Source: Himantopus leucocephalus
Lineage: Eukaryota > Chordata > Aves > Charadriiformes > Recurvirostridae
Assembly (NCBI GenBank): GCA_003993805.1
Contig: RSEF01000004.1
Span: 9,041,926 to 9,105,925 of the forward strand
DNA: 64,000 nucleotides
Direction of reading: 5' to 3'
In this document: positions 41,842 to 52,588 of the stretch, one piece after another
Layout of the letters: each line of letters opens with the position of its first letter
How positions within the stretch are numbered: the stretch's first letter is position 1
Notes under the pieces: generated by a model
The model's database searches: none
Told to the model about the DNA's origin: nothing
Seen by the model: the letters and a program-made list of their open reading frames with translations, nothing else
Translations under genes and position numbers: made by a program

Positions 41842-42080
41842 GTTAATCTGGCCAGCGGAGGGAGGCCAAGCTTTGCCCTGCAGCTGTACAGTCACTGAGG
41901 TACCAGGGCACCGTCAACGTGGGGCGCAGCTGGGGGCTGTGGCGGGGAGCCTGAGGGCCCTCACCACAAGCTGCATCCCCAGCGGAGCCGGCCTGGGGAC
42001 AGTGGAGCTGGGGAAGGCCCTGGCGAGGAGAGGCCGGTGCACGGTGAAGCCGGGAGACGGGGTGTGCAGGGCCAGGTCAG
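41842..42080 (+). mobile_element. GC-rich sequence after the LTR, possible proviral leader
   Basis: About 240 bp of GC-rich sequence directly follows the LTR end. At 41,908-41,926 it contains CAACGTGGGGC, preceded by a GGCACC-like block, reminiscent of the primer-binding-site and leader sequence of some endogenous retroviruses. It lies about 66 bp beyond the LTR end instead of the usual 2-3 bp, so the resemblance may be accidental or the leader rearranged. No coding frame follows. Confidence 0.25.
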
Positions 42081-42310
42081 GGCCAGCACAGCACAAACCC
42101 AGATGCCTCCACTCCTTTCACTTCTCTGCGGATGCGTTAAAGCGCGTTGTGTACTCACAACCTGGCAGGCAGCACAGCTCACAAGCTCTGAGTCGNGGCC
42201 AGCACAGCACAAACCCAGATGCCTCCACTCCTTTCACTTCTCTGCGGGTGCGTTAAAGTGCGTTGTGTACTCACAACCTGGCAGGCACCACAGCTCACAA
42301 GCTCTGAGTC
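42081..42310. repeat. 114-bp sequence present twice around a single N (42,196)
   Basis: Copies at 42,081-42,194 and 42,197-42,310 are the same length and differ at three positions. They are separated only by a G and one N. This is the pattern of two overlapping contig ends placed end to end, so I read it as an assembly false duplication and not a biological tandem repeat. Confidence 0.9.
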
Positions 42311-42435
42311 TCATTAACATCTGGGTTAGTTAGCTCATTTCTACTTAATAAATAATTAAAAGACGGAAAGGCTACCAGTAGAAAAAGCTTACAACGGTCA
42401 CATCTAATTCGCAGGAAACTCACTGCTCCTAAGCG

Positions 42436-42451
42436 CGCACACACACACACA
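42436..42451. repeat. Short (CA)n run
   Basis: About eight CA units just upstream of CpG island 2, directly visible. Confidence 0.85.
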
Positions 42452-42639
42452 TTTAATCATTCTCTGTCACCCTGTGAAGGGAGGAGGCCTTTTCTGAGTG
42501 ATGGCTAAAAGCAGCTCGATCAGGGAGGACACAGCAGGTGCGTGGGGCATCAGGGGAACGAGGAGGCTCGATGCCCCGGTACCTAAAGGTACACAGCTGC
42601 TCCTCACCTGTACTGCTGGGAGTCCCAGGGATCCCGCGC

Positions 42640-43460
42640 CGCCCTTGGGAGGGAGCAATTACAGACGCCCGCCAGCAGCTGCCGCCGGGCGGCACCTGTG
42701 AGGAGGGCGGGCCGCACCCTGAGGCGAGGCCGCAGCGCCTTCCAGAACCTTCCGCCGCCCGCGGGGGCGGGAGGGGCCGGGCAGCGCGCGCCCGCCTCGC
42801 TGCCCCCCCCGCGGGCCGCGTGCCGCTAAAGCGCCGGGGCCGCGCTGCGCTCTCCCCTCCGCGCCGCCCACGGGGGCGATGGAGCTGAGGGGAACGGGAC
42901 CCGTTCGTCGGTCGCCTTTCCCACTGAGGCGGGACGGCAGCGCGCGTGAAGGGCGGCCGGGCCTCGGGCGGCCGGTGGCTCCTCGCCCCAGCGAAAGGTA
43001 AGGGGAGCGCGGTGGGCGGCAGCCCGCCCCCGCGGCGCGAGGGGCAGGGCACCGTGTCGCGCCTCAGGAGAGGCGCCGCGGGCCGCGCCCGCTGGCGCTG
43101 TCCCACCGCGGGTCGTGTGCGCCTTCGCCCCTCGGGTCGCGCTCGGTGCGCTTCTCTCTCTTTGTGTTGGTCCGGCCCGAGTCTGTCAGTCCGCTCTTCG
43201 CCGACAGGGGCTCGTCTGCCGCCCTCCTCCCGGGGCCGCCTGGCTCGTTGTACCTGTCCGAGTGCGGGGCGTTCCCCGCCGCCCCTCGGGCTGCGCTCTG
43301 CCCTGTTAATGGCCCCGCGCGGGTCGAGCCGCCGGCCCTGCTCTGGCCGGTGGCGGGTCGGCCTTTGCGGGTCACTGTGTTCGGCCACTGCGGGATGTCG
43401 CCACCCCGGTTGTGTTTGGTGGCGCCTCCGCGCCTCTCCTCAGCTCCTGTGACAGTCGCA
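42640..43460. promoter_or_regulatory. CpG island 2, probable promoter
   Basis: About 0.8 kb of GC- and CpG-dense sequence set in AT-rich DNA, with C and G runs and GC-box-like elements. Overlapping Pro/Arg/Ala-rich frames on both strands (up to 311 codons on the minus strand) are composition artefacts. A plausible plus-strand first exon with a consensus donor after 42,997 lies inside, so the island probably drives a plus-strand gene extending rightward. Bidirectional use cannot be excluded. Confidence 0.85.
42879..42997 (+). CDS. Candidate first exon of a plus-strand gene, product not recognised
   Basis: An ATG in good initiation context (GCGATGG, purine at -3 and G at +4) opens a frame of 39 codons plus two bases that runs to a consensus donor (GAAAG|GTAAGG). 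The predicted N-terminus is basic and Arg/Pro/Gly-rich (MELRGTGPVRRSPFPLRR), matches nothing I know, and could simply be 5' untranslated sequence read as protein. The exon's true 5' end, the transcription start, lies upstream in the island. If spliced to an acceptor before 44,694 the frame would continue into the next candidate exon. The donor is the firmest part of this call. Confidence 0.35.
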
Positions 43461-43549
43461 GGTGTGGAGGGCGAGCTCCTGCTATGACCGCCTTGTGTCG
43501 TCGTTTCAGGAGGCGGGAGGGTAGTTCTCAAACACCGCCTGTGTCCAAA

Positions 43550-45500
43550 ACGACAATATACTTATCTCCTGTTTAGTGCGATCGCTTCTATGCCACAGGT
43601 ACATGGCACGTTTGTTCAAACAGGAGCTAATTTAGAGAGGAGAAGGGCCTTTCTCTGTTTAATTCATCATCCGCAATACACTGATTGAAAATGTGGCACT
43701 CTCTGAGGCAAAAGAAAAGCAAACTAAAGATGCCTTTTTGTCATCACCAGCGTGTTGTGGAATTCTTGCGATTTTCCTCTAATTTTAATTGAAAACTGAA
43801 ATACTTGCAATGTGTAACTCCCTTACAAAATCGCCACAGTAATTACAGCTTTCTCAAGCTTAGGTGTCATTTGTGGCTGATAGGAGTGTTTGAAAGGTTG
43901 GCAAATAAAGGGATTAGATGGGTTGAAATGGGAGTTAGTAATTTTTAATTAGAATTTTTGTTGTTCTTTTCTGAAACATTGCTTAAGTAATGATTTGGTG
44001 TGGGTTTTCCTTTTTTTTAACATGTTCCCACAATCAAAATGTCTAAATTAATGTCTTTTTCCATTTTGGCTGTATGGCAAACATCTAAATGATTCCTTTA
44101 GCTTTTAAATTGGGAAGTAATGTCACTGAAAATGCTATTGTAATTTTTACTATATACAAATTTTCTTTTTTTGGGGGGTGCCTGTGTATTTGTGTCTCTA
44201 TTTACTGCATGCTTCAATACTGTTGAACTTGGTAGACTTTAAACAGGTGCCTGAAGGTAAGCGTGCATGCTGGGCTTCTCTGAATGAGCACTAATTGGCT
44301 CAGTGAAATTTTATGATAAAGCTGAAGATCTTAGTGAAATTCCAGTTGGAAGGATGAGAAGCTAAAAAGGTTACTGACTAGTAAATAGGGCTTAGAAAAT
44401 GAGTTTTTTTCATGTTACTGGTGAATTTTGCAAATCTGTGATGTTAGCTACTTGGTTTTGGTGGAGCTGATAATTAGCATTATTATGCTGAACAGGTGAG
44501 AGTATTTAATGTTAAGAGCAATAAGTAGTGAGAGTGAAAGAATGTGTGATGGTGGAAAATGGGATGTATGTACTGGTGGGAGACCTCAGGTACCTAAGTA
44601 ATAGTTTTTAATCTAAAAGATGAAGATTTACTTTATTCACTCTGTGTGTGTGTATCATAAATTTTATGTTAAATATGTAATTAAGACAGTTAGTCACAAG
44701 TCTTTATATGGACCCCTCAATGTACTGGGTAACATGGCCATGAACTCATGGCTTCCAGAAGCTGTGAATGTGACCGAAAATCCTGCCCACAATGGTCATG
44801 ATCATCAGACTCCTATTAAACCCAAGGTATAATGTTCACGCAGGAAATGTGGCATTGTCTTTATGTTCTGTTTTCTTGGCTTGATTCATAAATCACGTTC
44901 TCATTGAGAATACTCTTTCTTACTTCTTGTCATTAGGGAACTTCTGGTATTCTCTTACGAAATTGATCTACTTCCTGTTATTCTTGTATTATGTGTTTCT
45001 GACTTTGTATCTATTTATTTAAACAAAGAAACTAGTTATATAAATGCAGCTTCGCAAATGTATCACAAGATGCTCTTTCCCTTTGGTAATAATTGTAACA
45101 AATATCCAAGTTGAAAGAAGGAGGATACAATTGTTTCTGAGAACAGATCTTTCTCCTCCATGTCTCTGTAGGTTATAACTCATTAAAATGTTATGTTCCT
45201 TTTTGTTTTTCATCACCGTCCCCTTCATAGTAGCACGAACCCTCTATGCATGTGAATTGTTTAACCTTCTTGCTTAATGCCCCTGCTTTGTACTTTAAGT
45301 GAATATTGTCACTATGGTCCATATGGCATTGTATAAATCTTAAGAGATAGTGAAAAGAATACTATTCATCTTGATATTGATTCTTCTGGCACTCCTGTAC
45401 TTGCTGCACTCCTTCAAAACTATTCCCACTTGCAAGACTCCCTTGATTTGAAATCTGCTTTTATTAATCTACTCCAGTAACTCAAATATATTAAGGTAAC
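43550..45500. other. Intron-like AT-rich sequence around the candidate second exon
   Basis: Apart from 44,694-44,826 I see only AT-rich sequence and homopolymers, consistent with introns of a plus-strand gene starting at CpG island 2. Confidence 0.4.
44694..44826 (+). CDS. Candidate second exon, likely to hold the start codon; product not recognised
   Basis: A frame open from upstream runs to a donor (CCCAAG|GTATAA) at 44,826/44,827. It contains ATGGCCATG at 44,731 in strong initiation context (AACATGG). From that ATG the peptide is MAMNSWLPEAVNVTENPAHN, then a His/Lys/Pro-containing stretch ending IKPK. It has no signal peptide or membrane segment and looks like an ordinary soluble N-terminus. 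Possible acceptor AGs precede 44,690, 44,694 and 44,701, but the pyrimidine tract is poor, so the 5' edge is uncertain. The 44,694 choice keeps the frame of the candidate first exon. I cannot name the protein family. Confidence 0.35.
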
Positions 45501-45509
45501 TTTGTAGAT

Positions 45510-45606
45510 TTGCTCTTTACGTTGGGCTGTCTCTAAAGCTTTGCGAAAGTGTGGATANTTGCTCTTTACGTTGGGCTGTCTCTAAAGCTTTACGAAAGTG
45601 TGGATA
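45510..45606. repeat. 48-bp sequence present twice around a single N (45,558)
   Basis: Copies at 45,510-45,557 and 45,559-45,606 differ by one base (TTGCGAA versus TTACGAA) and are separated by one N. It has the same signature as the other single-N joins and is most likely a false duplication in the assembly. Confidence 0.9.
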
Positions 45607-45826
45607 AACTATGTTACTTCTCTTGCATCTTTCTTACAAAGTATCTTTTCCCCCTTAAGTCTCCAAAATGTCTTTGTTAATATCCTTCATTAATGAGTGA
45701 AGCAATTGAATCATCNAAACTATGTTACTTCTCTTGCATCTTTCTTACAAAGTATCTTTTTCCCCCTTAAGTCTCCAAAATGTCTTTGTTAATATCCTTT
45801 ATTAATGAGTGAAGCAATTGAATCAT
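45606..45826. repeat. About 110-bp sequence present twice around a single N (45,716)
   Basis: Copies at 45,606-45,714 and 45,717-45,826 differ by one inserted T in a T/C run and one substitution. The first copy starts exactly where the second copy of the preceding duplication ends, so two unresolved overlaps lie back to back within about 320 bp. Confidence 0.9.
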
Positions 45827-46417
45827 TTATGAGGAAAGGCTATTGTAGTCTAACACCCTGATAGTATGCTGTAAAGGTAGGGAAACCAAAAGGAGGCACG
45901 GGGAAGAGCTTTGGTTTAGGGAGCTGGACCTCAGCTAGGAACTTCTCCTGTTTCAGCAAGCTCAGAGATTGGTTTGTGTGAAGACAGAGATTACCATGTT
46001 AACTGAAGAGCAAATGTCTGCAGCAAAGGAACCTGGTTGGGAACCACTGAATTTAAGTACTCTTCTGTTGCTTGTTTGGACACTCGTGCTGTGACTAGGG
46101 GCTCAGTTAGTTGGCTTCTTCTCTACTGAGAAGGCACAAAAGTTAGCTGCAGTCGTTAATGAATAGTGTGTGCTTTCCTTATGTATACTTATGTATATCC
46201 TCTTGAGAGCCTCTCTTTTACAACTGCCTTGTTCTTGTCTTGGTACAGTAACTACGTTTTAAAATGGTCATTGTAGATTCATGCACCTTTTCTGCCCGAG
46301 GAGAGAGAAATGCATTGATTTGCATATCTAATGAATATTTTCATAGGATACACACCTCATTCCTTGTTGCAAATAATTATTTAACAAAATACTGTAGGAA
46401 AGGCAATACCGGATATG

Positions 46418-46517
46418 NNNNNNNNNNNNNNNNNNNNNNNNNNNNNNNNNNNNNNNNNNNNNNNNNNNNNNNNNNNNNNNNNNNNNNNNNNNNNNNNNNN
46501 NNNNNNNNNNNNNNNNN
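46418..46517. other. 100-N assembly gap
   Basis: Exactly 100 consecutive Ns, the conventional placeholder for a gap of unknown size. Open frames running through it are meaningless. Confidence 0.99.
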
Positions 46518-46730
46518 GTCCTAGCTCTGACCCTGCCTTCTACCTACCTGGACACACCCTGGACCTTGCCTTGTCTGGATCCTGTGGAAGCTGTACCTCT
46601 CCCAGCCTGGCCCTGTTTGATGCTGTGGGACTGTGTCCCCTGTTTGGTGGGGCTGCCCTTGCCTGTGCTGTGGTCACCCTCATCCTGGCTCATCTCTGCT
46701 TTTGGAGCAGCCCATCTTCTTGCTGATAAC
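46518..46730. other. GC-rich segment abutting the gap, identity unknown
   Basis: Directly after the gap about 210 bp are rich in CCTGG, CCTTG and CTGTG phrases, in sharp contrast to the AT-rich sequence before the gap and after about 46,735. Two overlapping plus frames are open; one reads as hydrophobic. I recognise no gene or repeat family. It may be the visible edge of a GC-rich repeat or exon that caused the gap. Confidence 0.4.
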
Positions 46731-48872
46731 TTATTTGTAACATCATGTTTGCAATCTCTTGTAAAGGTGTTCAAAAACATTGTAAAGGTCTTGTCATCAA
46801 GCAAAAGCTCGTGTTGCACAGCTTACACAAAGGATCTTGTGTGAAAAGAAACCCACTTTCTATTTGAAGGAGAAACTTTTCTTGCCAGCAGAGTTCCCAG
46901 GTGACATCCAGATCAGCAACTTTGCAGAGACTTAATGGCCAAAGCAAATGAAACCTGTATACGGAATGTTTCCCTTAAAGGTAATGTTACAAGTACAAGG
47001 AAAACTGACAGTTCCCATCTGTAATCCAAAACTTCTGTAGATTTCATTAGATTTCTCAAAACCTGAGAATTTTAGTATAAAGAGAAAATCTCTGTGGTTC
47101 ACATAACTTAATATGTTTAGAGACATGAAATGCCTGGGCAAAAAAGCAAGAAAGGAGAAGGGGGAAAAAATCAATCCTAATGATATTTCTGCATGCAAGA
47201 CTGCTAAGACCTGGTAGAAAACCCTAGCATCATGGGAACAGAATCTCTTGTCTACCCCTTTTGGGACTGTATTTAGGATCCAGAATCTGCTTTTGAAGAA
47301 AAAAAGGGCAATGATCAACAATATTTCTTAAACTCACGGTAAACAAATAAGCATTAAACTGTAAAATCTGAATCAGTTTTTAGTGAACAAACTATAATTA
47401 TTTTAGTGGTTTTGATTGCTTAATATGGAATTAAATCAGTCGTAAGCTGTCTAAAGACACAGTCATTTTGCAGAACTGCTTGGTATCTTAAGTGTTCTGC
47501 AGTGTTTTTGTGTATCGGTGCTCTTGTATTTCTGTTTGGTGTGCTCCTGTTGCTTCCTCCTGCTCTCTGTGCTAGTGTGGAGAGCAGCTCAGGGCACCAT
47601 GCTCATCCTTGTAGAGTGGAGGAGTCTGGTAGTCCTGATGTGTCAAAAGAGGGGGGGAAAAGGGATATTTCTTGTGCTGTTCCTGAGGAGATACAAAATA
47701 GCTCAAAATAATATGACATGAGAGAAGAATATGCTTTTGGAAGCCCTGAAGGGACTGAGTATTTTGTAACACTAAGTCGGTTTGTTAAAATCTACTGTTA
47801 CGTGGAGGATATGCAAGATGATAAAGCTTTTCTATAGAAGCGTGTGTTTTCATTCTACTTTTACAGTAGAATACATCTATCCAACTAATCCAACTAATCT
47901 AGTTGGATTTCTTCATAGGGAGCAGTGCCCAGTATGAGAAAGGTAATGGAATTACAATGTGAAAAAGTATGTGATACAATGGAAATTAAGTATGTAATGA
48001 GTGAAAGGTAGATGTAGATTTGTATTCCTTTCTTGCCTTCATTTAAACTGCTAAATAAATGGTGTTCCATATTTCAGTAATGGAGTCATGATTTGATTCA
48101 CTGAACATTTAATAAAGCAACAATTCAATGCTATATTCTGAGTTTACTTGCACAGAAGATGAGCTACAGGAAGAATCCAATGGTAAATGGGCAGTCTGGC
48201 AATCCTTTGAGGTTTTTGTCCTGTATGCATAGCTTCTATAACACGCACCATGTTTCATCTTTTATGTTTCTGTATCACAAAGATAACTATGGGAGCTCTC
48301 TGCAGGTGCTCAGCAGTTAGGAAAAAGTTGGAAAAGATTAGTACTTAAACAAAGAGTGTTTAGCTGATTAGGCTACAGTAGAATATTTTAGACAGCACAC
48401 ACAACAGGGTGCTACTACAAAGACTGTTACAGTATCAAACTAAGTAACATGAAAAGGAACAAGATGATTTAAATAGGGATTCATTTTTTTTTAGCTCTCT
48501 GTTAGGGGTTTTTATAATGTGTAACTTTGTGGTACCTCAGAGTACCAAGTAAATCTGCATAGCACAATTTCTCGTGGATCTTGCAGTATTTTTGGCTGTT
48601 CTTTTCAAACTTATTTTGCAGTTACCCAGGAAGTAAGTAGTATCTTATTGTACGCTTCCAGCCTGTTTGTAGTGATAACACTAAACTAACACTTTTTTAA
48701 AGTTAGGCAGGGTGATTATAAACTAGTGGTCATGAAGTTTGTACACTTTTTTTAGAATTGGTAGTAGAATGGAGTTCTCGTAAGATTTTTTGGTGTTATT
48801 CCTGTGAGATGAGAAGATCCAATAATGCTAAATACTTTTCATTGTGTTATGTAGCCTGAAATCCATTTCATT

Positions 48873-48908
48873 TCACTTATACTAGCAAGTTCACTTATAC
48901 TAGCAAGT
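48873..48908. repeat. Perfect 18-bp direct repeat
   Basis: The unit TCACTTATACTAGCAAGT occurs twice head to tail (48,873-48,890 and 48,891-48,908), directly visible. The second unit also forms the left arm of a hairpin. Confidence 0.95.
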
Positions 48909-48925
48909 TTGGACTTGCTAGTATA
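48896..48925. repeat. Perfect 13-bp inverted repeat with 4-base loop
   Basis: TATACTAGCAAGT and its exact reverse complement ACTTGCTAGTATA are separated by TTGG. The hairpin immediately precedes the CR1 3' fragment. Confidence 0.95.
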
Positions 48926-48930
48926 GTATC

Positions 48931-48990
48931 ATGGTTGGACTAGATGATCTTAAAGGTCCCTTCCAACCTTAACAATTCTATGATTCTAAG
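48931..48990 (+). mobile_element. CR1 retrotransposon 3' end, truncated
   Basis: The segment contains GGTTGGACTAGATGATCTTA, then AAGGTCCCTTCCAACC and the terminal ATTCTATGATTCTA repeat, the hallmark 3' end of avian CR1 LINEs. Only about 60 bp remain, a typical extreme 5' truncation. It is well conserved, so relatively young compared with the fragment at 40,700. Confidence 0.95.
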
Positions 48991-51510
48991 TTTACTCCAG
49001 GAAACAAAAAAAGATAGCAAGAAACAAAAAGAAGATAGCAAGAAAGTATTAGATTAATTTACATAAACATGGAGCTGATGCGGTTTTGGGGTCATCATTG
49101 TGGTGATCCTTCTACTGGACTTCTCAAGGTCCTACCAAAGTAATTTAGTTTGGGACTTGGTATGTGTTGAAGGCTTTGAATCAGATGTATTTAGTTTTCA
49201 CGAGTATTCTGCTTCAGAACTTCCGATGTGGTTCAAAATCAAGCCATTTTCTTTGTGAAGAGAGCATCAGACAAATCAAACACCTGGACCAAATTTGAAC
49301 CAGTGAACAGCTACTTCGTGTTCATGTGTTGAAACTTCAAGTAAAGACATGTAGAATGGTAGTCTTAAATGTCGTTTTGTACTTGGTACAGCTGCAGAGT
49401 CTGACAAAATGGCAGACTTTTGCAAAAGGGAGTATCATTTGGTTTTGATGCTTCTGAGAACTTGAAAGTTCATATGGCTGCAGCACTTGCTGCCCATCAT
49501 GTTATTTCCCTTGTACGCAGGCAGCTTTCATGTCAGAGATGGAAATAAGTTTACGCTTTCTTTATATGCTGCACTGAATTCTATAGTCTCCTGCATGCCA
49601 GGGCTTAATGATCCTCCTCGTCTCCAAAGGCTTGTGACTGTGTTCGTTTCTTGCGTGATAGCATGAAAATGATTAAAGGATGCTCACTGCACCACCTTCA
49701 GACTCATGTTGAAGATTTTGGGAATCATTATAAAACTTTCCATATTTGGAACCACTAGCTTTGTAGTAACACTGGTATTTTTATCAGTGATCCTGCTGAC
49801 CCTCTGTATTTTCTTAGAGTCAAATTTCTCATTAATAAATCTTGTGCCTTGTTATCTGACTCTGATATCAAAGTCTATATTGTATATGTTGTTTCGTTGT
49901 ACATTTTTGTCTGACCTAAGTTTTCTACCCAGACTTTTCAGCTAATTCAGTAAGTTGAGCTGAAAATAATGTTATCTTCCGTACTGGCTGATTACTTAAG
50001 ATACATTGTGAAAATATTTCTGGGAATGCGGATTGGATGTTGCTTACTGTGATTTCCTTAAATTGGTGTGTGTACTGAGAGGGCTCATTGAAAACCTGGC
50101 TAGATGACTTTGTCGCTTCTGGACTGAGGAGCTTGTGAAATTTTTACCCTTTGACTTCAAAAGCATCTCTTCAGTGATTAGGTCCACTGTACAATTCCGA
50201 TTCATTGTGGATTGGATAGAGAAAATTGTGTCTCAACTACTAAATAAACTATGTTACAATTACATGTCAGAAACTAGAAGGTCAGACTTTGGCAGACTAA
50301 TTCCTACTAGATCAAATGGCTATGCCATGTAATTTAATAAATCATTTGTTTTTGTAACAGTTTTATTTTTAGTGAGTGGGATGTCTCTCTAGGCTGTCAT
50401 CCACTTAGTAGTGGATTGATGTGAACCAGAGCCAAGTAATACAAACTTTTCTCCCATTCTAGATAAAACTATTATACCTATCTATTTTTGTAACATAAAG
50501 AAGTGATGGTATAAACATATGCAGCTTTTACTTGGTTTATGTATTAATTTCTTTCATTTGAAAGAAAGCAGTATATGCTTGTGAAGAAAAAGGAAAATTA
50601 ACATTAAATGCATGGTTTTATCCAAAAGTGAACGTACAAAGTAGAGAATGGCAAATTGAACTAGTCAGGAAATGAGGAAAAAACACCCTAAAGAACTAAT
50701 AAGAATATCACAAGTGATATCAAATTAGCAAGTCATATTTTGTTATATTAATTTATTAGTGATAGTGGCAACCTGCTTAAAATCAGTACCTGCCAAAGTT
50801 GTTTGAAACAAGTGCCTCAAACAAATGCTGGAGAGGCTCCTTGTGGACATTATATATGCATAACTCAGTTGTCCTAATACTCTGTTGTGCAGTTTGGCTT
50901 GGTAACCATTGCCTGGGTGGTTTAGTGACATCAAAGATAAGAGCTTCACACCTTCAACACCTGGTAGAACTCAGTCTGATATTTTGTTTAGCTTAGACAT
51001 CTTTTTCTTTAGCTGTTTTTCCCACCTTGCCCTGAAGCATGAAATCTGCTTCCTACAGTTTTTATGTCCCAAGGTGTCAGTGTAGCATACCATGGCAAGT
51101 GCAGATTGAACTAATTAGAAAAAGGTGCTATCCTTTCTTTTCAGTGGCGGCTGTATAACAGTTCCATCATACCAGTGAAACGTTAAACAAAGCTTAAGTT
51201 TTGGCTTCTTTGAGTATCTGAATTTTATAACTCAGCAACATCTCAGTATAATGATGAGTATGGTATTTTGGTTAGTGCCTTTTTATTGATGTGAACTGTT
51301 TCTACTTGGTATCTGGTAAAAGATAACTGAAGTAAGCTTGTCTAGAAAAGAATGGATTAGTGAGTAAGTAAAGGGACAGCAGCAGTTGAAACCTTCAGAA
51401 TTTTCATAGTATGAAAGCTACAAGAAGTTTGTTTCTATGATGGTGTTTAACTTGCTACTGAAAATTTATGTAACTTTCTGTTGGGTTAGATGCATGTGAA
51501 CTCGTATGTC
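48991..51510. other. AT-rich stretch with protein-like but unassignable frames
   Basis: No confident exon or repeat family. Several frames (for example 49,706-49,945 and 50,135-50,332) look somewhat protein-like, but stops and frame changes break any longer reading, and I find no family resemblance. It is intron or intergenic DNA, possibly with an eroded retrocopy. Confidence 0.35.
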
Positions 51511-51519
51511 TTATTTGGC

Positions 51520-51810
51520 TAAATGGAACACTGGAACTTGAAAGTGGAGTCTGGTTAACTGTTTCCCAGATTAGGATGGGAATAAGAAAACTTGTTCTAT
51601 CTCAAGAACAATGTTCTATCTATCTCTTACTGTGCTCCCTTTACTGCTGTAGTAAATCAGCTAACCAGCGTGTCACNTAAATGGAACACTGGAACTTGAA
51701 AGTGGAGTCTGGTTAACTGTTCCCAGATTAGGATGGGAATAAGAAAACTTGTTCTATCTCAGTTACTGTGCTCCCTTTACTGCTGTAGTAAATCAGCTAA
51801 CCAGTGTGTC
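51520..51810. repeat. 133-155-bp sequence present twice around a single N (51,677)
   Basis: Copies at 51,520-51,674 and 51,678-51,810 are near identical, but the first has an extra 21 bases near AAGAACAATGTTCTATC and one extra T. The pattern fits two alleles, or an allele plus an erroneous read end, placed consecutively at a failed contig merge. Confidence 0.9.
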
Positions 51811-52588
51811 GTGTTTCTTAATCTAAAATGGAAAGGAATGCTTTCCTACACTGAGAGTGAATTTGATGCTGTATGCAAAGTGTTCTGATTACTAATATTT
51901 ATCCTTTTGTATTACATACGTACTTCTAGTCAAAGATTATAAAGTGCTTTAAGTAAATCTAAGCACTCATTTGCTTCCTTCCAAATAGATTGTATATTCT
52001 CTTGTTGTGAATAGAGTAACTTGCTTTAATTCACAGTTAACTGCTGACAGAAGCAGAACTGGATCTCTTTGAGGGGATCCTACCATCCTTCCAGTCAAGA
52101 ACTGATTTACCTTTATGGGTATATCTAAATTTTGGGTTTAGGGGAGCCTGTGGGTGAAGTGTGGTACGCTATAGGATGCCTTTTTAATGGATCTCAGTTT
52201 GAAAAGTTGGAGTACTCTACAACTATTAACTGTGATGAAGCAGACACAGAACACAATGGGTCTAGACGTCCAGCAGCTGTGGGTATATTCATCCACTCCT
52301 TAACCTGTAACCGAGGTTACTGTCCTTAAATCTCAGTGCATTTGTGCAGTGTAACCTCTTCAGAGCTGGAAAACTGGGCTATGTAAACCAGGGCATATTT
52401 TGGAAGGAGTAAGAGGGACAGTTTTCTGTGGTTCTGCTACTGTAGATTATATAGTGGTACACACTATATCCTTTTTTTCAGGTGAGAGAAAGGAAGCAGT
52501 CATGCATTAGCCTGTCGTGGGCTGTGAGGCTAACATTAATTCTGTGTGTAAGCATAGCTGTTCAGCTATTTTCATGTCACCTTATCTT

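Noticed and set aside
41873..42333. Open frames of 127 and 98 codons across the N at 42,196
   Set aside because: They run through a falsely duplicated segment and an N join. The repeated peptide is the duplicated sequence, not a protein repeat.
42453..43531. Long open frames in CpG island 2 (311, 168, 155 and 113 codons)
   Set aside because: Same composition effect, with several overlapping frames open on both strands. Only the short exon ending at the consensus donor after 42,997 was kept, at low confidence.
46264..46726. Open frames spanning the N gap
   Set aside because: They exist only because Ns translate as unknown residues with no stops.
47502..47711. Apparent signal peptide at the start of a 69-codon frame
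   Set aside because: The hydrophobic run is encoded by the pyrimidine-rich tract preceding an AG, so it reads better as a splice-acceptor-like tract than as a secretory leader.
49080..50340. Possible retrocopy suggested by several protein-like fragments
   Set aside because: The fragments lie in different frames with many stops and I could not match them to any family. There is no poly-A tail or target duplication that I could see.
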